A stretch of 34,333 nucleotides of DNA from Aneurinibacillus aneurinilyticus ATCC 12856 (GTDB lineage: Bacteria > Bacillota > Bacilli > Aneurinibacillales > Aneurinibacillaceae), in assembly GCF_000466385.1 (NCBI RefSeq), contig NZ_KE952862.1:51665-85997 (forward strand). Reading direction: 5' to 3'. Position numbers and translations under genes: made by a program. Shown here in pieces: positions 23,531 to 31,618 of this stretch. The notes beneath the pieces were generated by a model. It made no database searches. It saw only the letters and a list, made by a program, of their open reading frames with translations, and was not told the DNA's origin. How positions within the stretch are numbered: the first letter of the stretch is position 1; each line of letters begins with the position of its first letter.

Positions 23531-24118
23531 TTATGATGACGATGAACGCCAGGTTTGTCCATACTTCTCGGTAATCAAAATGTCTCCTGTACCAGGGCCG
23601 CGCACGGACCAGAATGCATCAGGATTTCCTGATATACGTGCAGCAAGAAACCATCGTATCGGTCCGCCATGTGTGACGAGTACAGCTGTCTCTGTAGGAA
23701 GCATGCGCTTCTCCAAGTCAGACAGCCAGCGGCCGACTCTATCCCCTAGTTTAGCAAGACTTTCTCCTTCTGGTGGTGTAACATCATAAGGATTATTATA
23801 CCATTTTTCTGCCAGTGATTTGTTTGCCTGCATAATTTCTTCATACGTCTTCCTGTCCCAGCGTCCAAAATTCAATTCACGAAGCGCCGCAGTTTCTACC
23901 ACTGTCATCCCTTGTGGCTGGGCAATAATATGTGCAGTCTCCTTACAGCGTAATAAATCACTTGTATAAATGTACGTAATAGACTCATTCTTAAGCTGGT
24001 CAGCAACGGCCAAGGCCTGTTCCTTCCCTCGCTCATTCAGCGGCGCATCATAATGTCCGAGATAGCGGTGTGACCGATTATCCTCCGTCTCGCCGTGCCG
24101 TACCCATATCCACCTCAC
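23531..24118 (-). CDS. cobC: Alpha-ribazole phosphatase (histidine phosphatase family)
   Basis: A 195-residue histidine phosphatase that removes phosphate from alpha-ribazole-5'-phosphate or adenosylcobalamin-5'-phosphate at the end of nucleotide loop assembly. The catalytic RHGE is at 7-10 and the second catalytic His is in LVTHGGPIRWF. LRELNFGRWDRKTYEE is the expected proton-donor region. The start chosen is GTG at 24118, which overlaps the cobS stop as GTGA and has GGGAGG 8 nt upstream. The open frame reaching back to 24457 lies inside cobS and would put the motif 120 residues in, so it is rejected. Confidence 0.9.
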   Translation of the reverse strand: MRWIWVRHGETEDNRSHRYLGHYDAPLNERGKEQALAVADQLKNESITYIYTSDLLRCKETAHIIAQPQGMTVVETAALRELNFGRWDRKTYEEIMQANKSLAEKWYNNPYDVTPPEGESLAKLGDRVGRWLSDLEKRMLPTETAVLVTHGGPIRWFLAARISGNPDAFWSVRGPGTGDILITEKYGQTWRSSSS

Positions 24119-24858
24119 ATCCACAACCTCCCTGTAGCGATAAGAACAACAAGAGTTACCGCTTCTGTCCACTCCACCAGAGCACCATAGCAATCCCCTG
24201 TCAAGCCACCCAAACGCCGGGATATTGAACGAAGAAAAATCCAACTTGCCAGCGTTACCGCAAGAAATGCAAGCATGCCTTTCCAGCTGAGTAAAACAAC
24301 GGTTGCGCATAGAACAAATATAAAACCGAAACCTACCTTCCAGGCCGTAAGCCCACCCTTGAGACCTGTTCCTATACCTTTTTCGCTTACATATGGCCAA
24401 AACCAAATGGCGGCCACAAGTGACATGCGTGCAAAAAGCGAGGGAAGCAACAACCATATCTCTGCGTCGTTTCTCATAATCTCATACAATGCTGATACTT
24501 TAACCATAAACAAAAGAATGGCCGCGATAACGCCCATAGCGCCTACCCGGCTATCCTTCATAATTGCAAATATTTTCTCCCTCTCTCGCCAGCTTCCCAA
24601 TCCGTCTGCTAAATCCATCCATCCGTCCAGATGCAACGCTCCAGTGCTGTATACCCAAAAAACGAGCGTCAACACAGCGGCAAGCGGCACAGGCAATAGC
24701 CAGCCAGTCAGCAATGCAACGCCCCAAAGCAATATGCCCAGCAGAACACCCACGATTGGGTAAAAAGCCACACTACGCTGCCAGTCCTTCGGATCAGCGC
24801 TAAGTCTAGGAACCGGAATACGGGTCAAGAAAGCAACGGCATGTAACAAGGCATTCAT
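24115..24858 (-). CDS. cobS: Adenosylcobinamide-GDP ribazoletransferase (cobalamin synthase)
   Basis: A 247-residue polytopic membrane enzyme joining adenosylcobinamide-GDP with alpha-ribazole (or its phosphate). The metal-binding acidic motif is GALHLDGWMDLADGL (73-87), followed by MKDSRVGAMG (100-109). About six hydrophobic helices are visible. The ATG overlaps the cobU stop by four bases and the stop overlaps the cobC start, so cobU-cobS-cobC form one coupled module for the nucleotide loop. Confidence 0.95.
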   Translation of the reverse strand: MNALLHAVAFLTRIPVPRLSADPKDWQRSVAFYPIVGVLLGILLWGVALLTGWLLPVPLAAVLTLVFWVYSTGALHLDGWMDLADGLGSWREREKIFAIMKDSRVGAMGVIAAILLFMVKVSALYEIMRNDAEIWLLLPSLFARMSLVAAIWFWPYVSEKGIGTGLKGGLTAWKVGFGFIFVLCATVVLLSWKGMLAFLAVTLASWIFLRSISRRLGGLTGDCYGALVEWTEAVTLVVLIATGRLWM

Positions 24859-25403
24859 ATTCTCTCACCTTTAATTTTCCATGGAATGCCCGATAGTACA
24901 GCGTATACCTCCTGCGCCTCCGCGGCAATCCGCTGATTAACGACGCCAAGCGTATCCTGAAACCAACGCCCCAGCTTTGTCATAGCCACACCGCCCAGCC
25001 CGGTCTCACTGGTCACTACGAAAACAGTGCCAGAATAATCCCGTATCGCGCTTAGCCAGCTATCTACTGCCCCTATAATCCGCTCTGTCTCTTCCGTATC
25101 TCGCCACTTGTCTTCTGCGACATCTACTAACAGATTGCTTATCCATGTCGAAACGCAATCAAACAGCACAACCTCATAATTATGGTAGGTGTGCACCTCT
25201 GCTGCAGCATCATACGGAGTTTCACTCAGTCCCCAGAAAGCAGGACGACGTTCACGGTGCTGCGTAATACGATGCTCCATCTCTTCATCAGTGCATACGC
25301 CCGTCGCTACGTAAAGTACCGATTGGCTTTTTTCTTTGACAAGCCGTTCCGCAAATGCACTCTTTCCGGAACGGACGCCTCCGGTGACTACTACGATACT
25401 CAC
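24855..25403 (-). CDS. cobU: Adenosylcobinamide kinase / adenosylcobinamide-phosphate guanylyltransferase
   Basis: A 182-residue bifunctional enzyme that phosphorylates adenosylcobinamide and adds GMP. The P-loop is GGVRSGKS (8-15). The probable guanylylated His is H49 (RITQHRER). LFDCVSTWISNLL, then VVTSETGLGGVAM, then GVVNQRIAAEAQEVYAVLSGIPWKIK follow. The usual SNEVG-type motif reads TSETG here, and the nearby VPE is replaced by VAM. These are mild departures, not clear loss of function. The start overlaps the cobD stop by four bases and the end overlaps cobS. Confidence 0.92.
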   Translation of the reverse strand: MSIVVVTGGVRSGKSAFAERLVKEKSQSVLYVATGVCTDEEMEHRITQHRERRPAFWGLSETPYDAAAEVHTYHNYEVVLFDCVSTWISNLLVDVAEDKWRDTEETERIIGAVDSWLSAIRDYSGTVFVVTSETGLGGVAMTKLGRWFQDTLGVVNQRIAAEAQEVYAVLSGIPWKIKGERI

Positions 25404-26515
25404 GTTTTTTTCCTCTCCTCTATGCTCTCTCCCATCATTTCTGCCAAAGCTCGAAGCAATCGATTATTCTCCTCACGGGATCGTACCGCGATACGGAAAT
25501 CCCGCGCAGTCAAGCCCGGATACATGGCACAATTACGAATCATAATGCCGCGTCGTCCCAGCCCATCCTGTACTGCTTCCGCGGTCTGCCCTTCTGGTAG
25601 GCGTATCAGCAAAAAGTTAGCCTGTCCCGGCCATACTCGAAAACGTAAATCCTTCGATAATCGGCTATGCAAGTATACCCGCTCATCTGCGATCAATCGG
25701 CGGGTAGCAGCCTCATATTCACCTGCCGCACAGCACGCCTCTCCGGCTGCCAGAGCAAAGCAGTTAACACTCCAAGGAACCTGCTTCCCTTTCATACGTG
25801 CGATAACATCAGGATGCGCAGCCGCAAATCCGAGACGTAGTCCTGGAATCGCATAGAATTTCGTAAGTGAACGCAGCAGAATAGCATGTGGATACGATGC
25901 CAGATGTTTAAGCAATGTCGGCTGATTTTCCTCCGGAAGAAAATCGATAAACGCTTCGTCGACGACAAGATAAGCATCTTTCTCCTGTGCCTGCACCGCT
26001 AATCGACTTAGCGTTTCATGGCTATACATAAGCCCGGTCGGATTATTGGGATGCCCAATAAACAAAATATCAACCTTATCTAGCAACAATCCAAGCTCTT
26101 CTTCCACTGGCAAAAAACCTGTTTCCTCCCGTCCGACGCACCCGATCACCTCTGCTCCATACTGCTGTGCAAGCTGTGTATACTCTACAAATGAAGGATA
26201 GATAACACCAACCGCCGTGGGAGCAAGGGCCAGCAATACAAGCGCCATGCATTCGGCAGCTCCATTTCCGACAAGAAGCATCTCCTCTGGTACAGCATAC
26301 TTCCTGGCCAGCGCACACAAAAATTTGCGATGCGCAGGATCTGGATAATGTACGATGTTATTCTTTGCATTCTCAATCGCTTCCAGCACTCCTTCTGGTG
26401 GCCCCAGCGGATTAATATTGGCGCTGAAATCCAGCAACTGTTCCGGTTCCACATTAAACAGGGCGGAAGCGGTGAGCAAATCGCCTCCGTGCCCGAATTT
26501 TTCAAGTCTGCTCAT
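25400..26515 (-). CDS. cobD: L-threonine-O-3-phosphate decarboxylase
   Basis: This 371-residue fold-type I PLP enzyme decarboxylates L-threonine phosphate (from PduX) to (R)-1-amino-2-propanol phosphate, the substrate of CbiB. It resembles histidinol-phosphate aminotransferase: HPNNPTG (155-161), DEAF with D186, and the PLP lysine K219 in SLTKFYAIPGLRLG. The opening HGGDLL and DFSANINPLGPP are typical of CobD and help separate it from HisC. The operon context also favours CobD. The ATG overlaps the cobO stop by one base (TAATG). Confidence 0.93.
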   Translation of the reverse strand: MSRLEKFGHGGDLLTASALFNVEPEQLLDFSANINPLGPPEGVLEAIENAKNNIVHYPDPAHRKFLCALARKYAVPEEMLLVGNGAAECMALVLLALAPTAVGVIYPSFVEYTQLAQQYGAEVIGCVGREETGFLPVEEELGLLLDKVDILFIGHPNNPTGLMYSHETLSRLAVQAQEKDAYLVVDEAFIDFLPEENQPTLLKHLASYPHAILLRSLTKFYAIPGLRLGFAAAHPDVIARMKGKQVPWSVNCFALAAGEACCAAGEYEAATRRLIADERVYLHSRLSKDLRFRVWPGQANFLLIRLPEGQTAEAVQDGLGRRGIMIRNCAMYPGLTARDFRIAVRSREENNRLLRALAEMMGESIEERKKT

Positions 26516-27063
26516 TAAAACTCAATTCCCTTTACAGCGGGGATGCCTTCATCATAGTAATGCTTAAGGGGGTTCATCTCTGTTACCAGGTCAGCTTTAT
26601 TTTTGACTTCTGGATGCACATTTCGACCTGTGATAACCATATGCATCCCCTGTGGACGACTCCCGATAAGCTCCAGCACCTCTCTGAGCGGCAATACATC
26701 ATCAATAGGAAATGTACTAATAGAAAGCGCATTATTCAACTCATCCAGAATGACAACATCATATACACCGCTCATTACTTTTTCCTTGGTGAAAGCCCAC
26801 GCTTCCTTCAATGCTTCCCGATGCTCATCGGGAGTTTTCAGCCAGGTAAAACCAATGCCTTTTTGATGCATTTCGATGCCCATCTTATCAAACATAATTT
26901 TCTCTCCATAGGTACGGTCGGGCGACTTAATAAACTGAATGACAAGTACACGCTTCCCACGTCCACAAGCCCGGACTGCAAGTCCAAGTGCCGCCGTCGT
27001 TTTCCCTTTACCGTCTCCAGTATATACAAGTACTAGACCACGCTGCTTATCCGGTTTATTCAT
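26515..27063 (-). CDS. cobO: Cob(I)alamin adenosyltransferase (CobO/BtuR type)
   Basis: This 182-residue enzyme adds the adenosyl group to the cobalt of corrinoids from ATP. The variant P-loop is GDGKGKTTAALGLAVRA (16-32). VLVIQFIKSP, DVVILDELNNALS and TGRNVHPEV follow the CobA/CobO/BtuR family. The start is the ATG at 27063, which overlaps the bluB stop as ATGA and has GGGGAGG upstream; the longer frame to 27123 lies inside bluB. It makes the adenosylated substrates that CbiB, CobU and CbiZ use. Confidence 0.94.
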   Translation of the reverse strand: MNKPDKQRGLVLVYTGDGKGKTTAALGLAVRACGRGKRVLVIQFIKSPDRTYGEKIMFDKMGIEMHQKGIGFTWLKTPDEHREALKEAWAFTKEKVMSGVYDVVILDELNNALSISTFPIDDVLPLREVLELIGSRPQGMHMVITGRNVHPEVKNKADLVTEMNPLKHYYDEGIPAVKGIEF

Positions 27064-27707
27064 GCTGTACCTCCCCATTTGTTCTGATAGATGAGCGTAT
27101 CCAGCTCCCGTCGTTTCTCCCATTTTTCCGTCTCCAAAATAGGAGCAGCGGGATAATCATCCGTATAGCCAAGCGATAATAAAGCAACCGGATCAATATG
27201 CGGTGGCAGCTCAAGAATGTCGCGCACATCATTTTTCTTATAAAAACTCACCCATCCCATAGCGATGCCTTCAGCACAGGAGGCTAGCCACATGTTCTGG
27301 ATAGCACAGGCCGTCGACATAATGTCTGTTTCCGGAATCGAATTGCGCCCCAGAACATGCGATCCGCCACGTGTCGGATCACATGTGACACACACGGTTA
27401 GCGGCGCCTCCTGAATGCCTTGCACTTTCAAACGCAGGAATTGCTCTGCACGCTCCCCCTCGTAATGGATGGCAAGCGCCTTTCTCTCCTTCTCGGCTGC
27501 CCATGCCAAACGCTCTTTTACTTCAGCGGATGTGATCAATATAAAGTTCCATGGCTGCATAAATCCTACTGATGGACCATAATGCGCAGCCCTCAATATT
27601 CTCTGCACTGCCTCATCCGGCAGTGGCTGTGTAAGAAATGAACGGACATCACGCCGCGCTTCGATCACTTTATACACCGCTTGCTTTTCCTGTTCGGTAA
27701 ACAACAT
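27060..27707 (-). CDS. bluB: 5,6-dimethylbenzimidazole synthase
   Basis: This 215-residue flavin-destructase of the nitroreductase fold makes the lower ligand DMB from FMNH2 and O2. Family landmarks are EARRDVRSFL (17-25), YGPSVGFMQPWNFILI (43-58), and SCAEGIAMGWVSFYKKNDV with LSLGYTDDYP. The DVRSF and GPSVG signatures distinguish BluB from ordinary nitroreductases. It implies aerobic synthesis of true cobalamin rather than pseudo-B12. The ATG at 27707 has AGGAGG upstream; the stop overlaps cobO. Confidence 0.93.
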   Translation of the reverse strand: MLFTEQEKQAVYKVIEARRDVRSFLTQPLPDEAVQRILRAAHYGPSVGFMQPWNFILITSAEVKERLAWAAEKERKALAIHYEGERAEQFLRLKVQGIQEAPLTVCVTCDPTRGGSHVLGRNSIPETDIMSTACAIQNMWLASCAEGIAMGWVSFYKKNDVRDILELPPHIDPVALLSLGYTDDYPAAPILETEKWEKRRELDTLIYQNKWGGTA

Positions 27708-27719
27708 CCGGTTCGCCTC

Positions 27720-28370
27720 CTATGTATCATCTTTGCTATTCCTTGATACGAGATCCCAGAATCGGCCCCAGAGACGCTCCGGCTCCTGCCGTCTCGCATC
27801 ATACAAGAAGTCGTCCTCCAACAACCGCTTGAACAATCGCCTCCGCCGATGCGGGCTTTCCACTCGCTCTAATACAATACGGCGGGCTTCAGCCAAGAAA
27901 TCAACATATACCTCATAAGTCTCGTCATATATCTCTCCTAGCTCGTTGACAAGTTTTCGTGCGAGGCCCGGACTTGCCCCCTCCGTAGCTACGGTCATGA
28001 GAAGCCTTCCTCGTCGAAGCTGGGCTGGCACAGTAAATGTACTTAAGTCCGGTCTGTCTGCGATATTGATAAGCTGGCCCGGCTTCAATGCCTCAAGAAC
28101 GAATGTGTTGACCTCCGAACTATCTGTAGCCGCAAAGACAAGGAGCGCCTCCTGTATGTCTTCCGGCTCAAATGCTTTCTCCCGCCATTCAATACGCCCT
28201 GTCTGTACGAATGTGTGCAACCGCTCTGTCAGCGTAGGGCTGACCACCGTAATGAAAGCACCCGTATCCAAAAGGGCTGCCGTTTTTCGTTCGGCAACCC
28301 TTCCTCCGCCGACTACAAGACATCGTCTGCCTGTTAATTGCAGCATAGCAGGATAGGAATGTTCAGCCAT
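27720..28370 (-). CDS. Precorrin-2 dehydrogenase / sirohydrochlorin ferrochelatase (CysG N-domain, SirC/Met8 type)
   Basis: A 216-residue NAD-dependent enzyme oxidising precorrin-2 to sirohydrochlorin, the shared precursor of siroheme and the anaerobic corrin route. The Rossmann motif is CLVVGGGRVAERKTAALL (17-34). The catalytic region is NIADRPDLSTFTVPA, and the C-terminal helical part has MTVATEGASPGLARKLVNEL. It is a standalone CysG N-domain, like YlnF or Met8. It is the only tetrapyrrole-ring gene in the block. The ATG has AGGGGGG upstream, 11 nt after cobQ. Whether it also chelates metal is open. Confidence 0.9.
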   Translation of the reverse strand: MAEHSYPAMLQLTGRRCLVVGGGRVAERKTAALLDTGAFITVVSPTLTERLHTFVQTGRIEWREKAFEPEDIQEALLVFAATDSSEVNTFVLEALKPGQLINIADRPDLSTFTVPAQLRRGRLLMTVATEGASPGLARKLVNELGEIYDETYEVYVDFLAEARRIVLERVESPHRRRRLFKRLLEDDFLYDARRQEPERLWGRFWDLVSRNSKDDT

Positions 28371-28381
28371 TTTGCACCCCC

Positions 28382-29896
28382 CTAGAATTTGATGGGAAGT
28401 GGCAGCCCTATAATGTCATAGAGCTTCTTCATATCAAGATGTTCTCTCACAAGGGATGCTAGCGCCGTGTAGCTTGCCTCCCGGCGCTCCGACTCGGTGT
28501 GGACTCCGCCCGCTACCGGCTCCATCCCTTTCTCTAACCGTATACGGTTAAGCCATGCTCTTGTGAATTCCCTGTTATGAAATACACCGTGCAGATATGT
28601 ACCCCATATGGCTTCACCGTCTGCAACTGCCCCGTCCGTATGACCATCATCCAATCGGAACAACGGACGGCTGCCTTGTTCCCGCATCGTTTGTCCAAGA
28701 TGGATTTCATATCCTGTTACGGTTTGTCCGGTCGCAAAGGAAACGCCGCATACTTCCCCTTCTACACGTATCGTCCGTTTCCCCGCCTGAAATGTCGTAT
28801 GAATCGGCAACAACCCTAGCCCCTCACTGCGTTCATAGGTCGATTCAATCCCGTCTGGATCGTATAGCTCCTTGCCCAGCATCTGATAACCACCGCAAAT
28901 CCCTACGACATACGCGCCTCCCTGTGCAGCTTGTCCAATAACATCTGCTAGACCGGTCTGCTTCAGCCATTGTAAATCGTCTGTCGTATTCTTCGTGCCA
29001 GGGAGGATAATAATATCCGGGTTATTCCACTCAGCAACTGAAGCGATTAACCGCATTCTGACGCCCGGTTCGTCATACAGCGGATCGATATCCGTAAAGT
29101 TGGATATACGAGGCAAACGAATAACCGCAACATTGAGCGCCTCTCCTTCTTCATCCCGTTTTTTTAGCTTGAGTGTAGATAAGGCCAGCGAATCTTCGGC
29201 ATCAATGCCTGTATCAGCGTAAGGTATCACCCCAAGCACCGGGAGCCCTGTATGTTCTTCCAGCCAATCTAAACCTGATTTCAAAAGAGAGAATTTTCCG
29301 CGAAATTTATTGATAATAAAACCCTTCACCCTCGCCCGTTCATCGTCATCCAATAGTGCAAGCGTTCCGACAAGCGATGCGAATACGCCACCCCGATCAA
29401 TATCGGCGATGAGCAATACCGGAGCATCCGCGAGTTCTGCCGCTTTCATATTGGCGATATCACGATCCTTCAGATTGATTTCTGCCGGACTGCCCGCCCC
29501 CTCCATAACAAGTACTTCATATTCTTCTGCAAGTCGATCCAGCGATTCACGCAATACTGGCAACGCAGTCGGCACATAATCGCTCCGGTATGCCCCTGCT
29601 CCCATATCGGCATAATGCTCACCCCTTACGATCACCTCGGCAATCATGTCCTGCTTCGGCTTTAAAAGAATCGGATTCATATCCGCGGTGGCCTCGATGC
29701 GGCACGCTTCCGCCTGCACGCCCTGAGCTCTTCCGATCTCTTTACCATCACGGGTGATATAGGAATTCAATGCCATATTCTGTGATTTAAACGGAGCCAC
29801 CTTCCAACCGTCTTCATACAAGATGCGGCAGAGCGCGGTGCATAACACGCTCTTGCCTACATCCGACGACGTACCTTGCAGCATAATTGCTTTCAT
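28382..29896 (-). CDS. cobQ: Adenosylcobyric acid synthase (glutamine-hydrolysing)
   Basis: This 504-residue amidotransferase adds four amide groups to adenosylcobyrinic acid a,c-diamide at b, d, e and g, using ATP and glutamine. The N-terminal synthetase domain has the P-loop-like GTSSDVGKS (8-16) and FKSQNMALNSY. The C-terminal class I glutaminase domain has the nucleophile Cys in GICGGYQMLG (about 331-340) and a later His-containing segment (TYLHGVFHN). Length and layout fit CobQ/CbiP. It starts 19 nt after the MFS gene with AGGGGGAG upstream, so it is read from the MFS promoter unless an internal promoter exists. Confidence 0.96.
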   Translation of the reverse strand: MKAIMLQGTSSDVGKSVLCTALCRILYEDGWKVAPFKSQNMALNSYITRDGKEIGRAQGVQAEACRIEATADMNPILLKPKQDMIAEVIVRGEHYADMGAGAYRSDYVPTALPVLRESLDRLAEEYEVLVMEGAGSPAEINLKDRDIANMKAAELADAPVLLIADIDRGGVFASLVGTLALLDDDERARVKGFIINKFRGKFSLLKSGLDWLEEHTGLPVLGVIPYADTGIDAEDSLALSTLKLKKRDEEGEALNVAVIRLPRISNFTDIDPLYDEPGVRMRLIASVAEWNNPDIIILPGTKNTTDDLQWLKQTGLADVIGQAAQGGAYVVGICGGYQMLGKELYDPDGIESTYERSEGLGLLPIHTTFQAGKRTIRVEGEVCGVSFATGQTVTGYEIHLGQTMREQGSRPLFRLDDGHTDGAVADGEAIWGTYLHGVFHNREFTRAWLNRIRLEKGMEPVAGGVHTESERREASYTALASLVREHLDMKKLYDIIGLPLPIKF

Positions 29897-29915
29897 CTAT
29901 ACTCCCCCTATTTAG

Positions 29916-31394
29916 TTAATTCGAACGGGTGGAGACGGAACCGGGATTTGTACGTGGCATCCATAGACCAGCCACAAGTGCCATCACCGCTACGATGCAC
30001 ATTATTAAAAATACATTGTGCAGCGCATAGGCCAGCCCCTCCCTCATGGACATTATGAGCTGCGCTGGCAAATGGCTTGCTGCCTCTGGACTCAAAAGCT
30101 GATTCATATCCGTTCCGGCTTCCATCCCATGTTCCTGCATATACCGTGCAATCGCGGAATTAAATAACGTTCCGAACAATGCAATACCGACAGTCTGTCC
30201 AAGTGTACGAACGAACGAATTGGACGCTGTTGCCGCACCGCGCAACTTCCAATCTACAGATGATTGTACCGTTACGGTGAACACCGTTACTGCAAGCCCA
30301 AAGCCTAGTCCGGTGATAAACATAATCGCAATAATAACAAATTGGGATGTACCCATGCTAATTAGCGCAAGCCAAAGCGAAGCCAGCATAATTGTAGCAA
30401 GTCCGATGAGCGCCGTATTGCGCGTCCGAATCCGAATCATTAGCTGACCGCTGGCAATAGCTCCAAGCAACCACCCGATAGACATTGGAGCCAGCGCTAA
30501 TCCTGAATTTGTCGCTGCCCCGCCATATACTCCTTGAATCCACATCGGCAGGTAAGCCGTAATGGCAATCAGAACAGCGCTAACAATGAACGAGACCAGA
30601 TTCGAGATAGAAATAGAACGGATGCTAAACAATTGTAAAGGTAACATCGGCTCCTGAGATTTTATTTCGACGATAATGAAAACTCCCAGGAAAATAACAG
30701 CGACGGCGAATAAAGTAAGAATCATTCCTGAACCCCAGGAGTATTCTTGTCCACCAGTCAAAAACGCATACAGTAAAGCACACATCCCAATCGTAAATGT
30801 TACCGCACCGGCGTAGTCAATATGCTGTTTTTTCTTTTCAAACGATTCGTTCAGATACATCCATACCATAATGACAGCAATAATGCCGAACGGAATGTTA
30901 ACGAAGAAAATCCAGTGCCAGGAAAGGACATCGACGAAAAAACCGCCTACCAGCGGTCCCACAATGCCCGAGATTCCCCAAACGGAACTGAACAATCCCT
31001 GAATTTTGGCACGCTCCTCAAAGGAATAAATATCGCCAATAATCGTAAATGTTACCGGTAAAACTGCGCCTGCACCGATGCCCTGAATCGCACGGTACAC
31101 AATCAACTGCTCCATCGACTGGGCAAGCCCGCATAGCGCTGAACCTAGCAAAAAGACTGCCGTTCCAAAAGTAAAAATAACTTTACGTCCGAACAAATCG
31201 GCCAATTTTCCGTAAATGGGCGTCGTTACAGACGTAGTAAGCAAATATATGGCAAACACCCAACTGATGAGCTTTAACCCTCCCAAATCACTGACGATTC
31301 GAGGCATAGCAGTGCTGACGATAGTGACTTCAATCGCCGCCAGGAACGTTGCGACCAGCATTGCGATCGTCACGTTTCTTCGATTTGTTTTCAT
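29916..31394 (-). CDS. DHA2 family MFS transporter (14-TM, EmrB/QacA type)
   Basis: This 492-residue membrane protein has about fourteen hydrophobic segments. The DHA2 pattern is clear: PRIVSDLGGLKLISWVFAIYLLTTSVTTPIYGKLADLFGRK at the N-terminus, with motif A GKLADLFGRKVIF, and motif C-like GAGAVLPVTFTIIGD and GISGIVGPLVGGFF. Such proteins usually export drugs or toxic metabolites by proton antiport. Its place inside a cobalamin block is unusual: it is preceded by its own promoter and a palindrome, and cobQ starts 19 nt after its stop. It has GGAG ahead of ATG. A corrinoid or cobalt role is only a guess from position. Confidence 0.88.
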   Translation of the reverse strand: MKTNRRNVTIAMLVATFLAAIEVTIVSTAMPRIVSDLGGLKLISWVFAIYLLTTSVTTPIYGKLADLFGRKVIFTFGTAVFLLGSALCGLAQSMEQLIVYRAIQGIGAGAVLPVTFTIIGDIYSFEERAKIQGLFSSVWGISGIVGPLVGGFFVDVLSWHWIFFVNIPFGIIAVIMVWMYLNESFEKKKQHIDYAGAVTFTIGMCALLYAFLTGGQEYSWGSGMILTLFAVAVIFLGVFIIVEIKSQEPMLPLQLFSIRSISISNLVSFIVSAVLIAITAYLPMWIQGVYGGAATNSGLALAPMSIGWLLGAIASGQLMIRIRTRNTALIGLATIMLASLWLALISMGTSQFVIIAIMFITGLGFGLAVTVFTVTVQSSVDWKLRGAATASNSFVRTLGQTVGIALFGTLFNSAIARYMQEHGMEAGTDMNQLLSPEAASHLPAQLIMSMREGLAYALHNVFLIMCIVAVMALVAGLWMPRTNPGSVSTRSN

Positions 31395-31412
31395 ACGCTT
31401 TCTCCTTTTCCA

Positions 31413-31435
31413 TCGCCTGATGTTTCATTAGGCGA
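31413..31435. promoter_or_regulatory. Palindromic operator candidate ahead of the DHA2 gene
   Basis: TCGCCTGAT (31413-31421) and ATTAGGCGA (31427-31435) form 9-bp inverted arms with one mismatch and a 5-nt spacer. The palindrome lies between the predicted -10 and the DHA2 ribosome site, the usual place for a TetR- or MarR-type repressor. No regulator gene is adjacent. Confidence 0.5.
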
Positions 31436-31453
31436 GCATATTTCTGCTGGTAG

Positions 31454-31481
31454 CGTATAAGATTTCCGATGTAAAAGTCAA
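31454..31481 (-). promoter_or_regulatory. Predicted sigma-A promoter for the DHA2-cobQ-cbiB transcript
   Basis: On the minus strand TTGACT (31481-31476) is followed after 16 nt by TATACG (31459-31454). It lies downstream of the cobT terminator and upstream of the palindrome and DHA2 gene. It would drive the long cob run separately from the riboswitch. Confidence 0.5.
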
Positions 31482-31521
31482 TCTTTTGGCCTGCTATTTA
31501 CATGTCAGCATTTCTTTTGTC

Positions 31522-31547
31522 AAAAAACCCGCTATGTTCGTAGCGGG
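31522..31547 (-). terminator. Terminator after cobT
   Basis: The arms CCCGCTA (31528-31534) and TAGCGGG (31541-31547) enclose a 6-nt loop. The minus strand continues with TTTTTT (31527-31522). It lies 72 nt past the cobT stop, between cobT and the DHA2 gene. Confidence 0.88.
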
Positions 31548-31618
31548 GATTTTGCATTGATTTATCCTGTCTTAACGGGCGGGAAATTCCTTCTTCAAGC
31601 ATGATAAGCGGGAGTAGC

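Noticed and set aside
24119-24457. N-terminal extension of the cobC frame into cobS
   Set aside because: The frame stays open by chance inside cobS. The RHGE motif should be near the N-terminus, and the GTG at 24118 has a ribosome site and overlaps the cobS stop.
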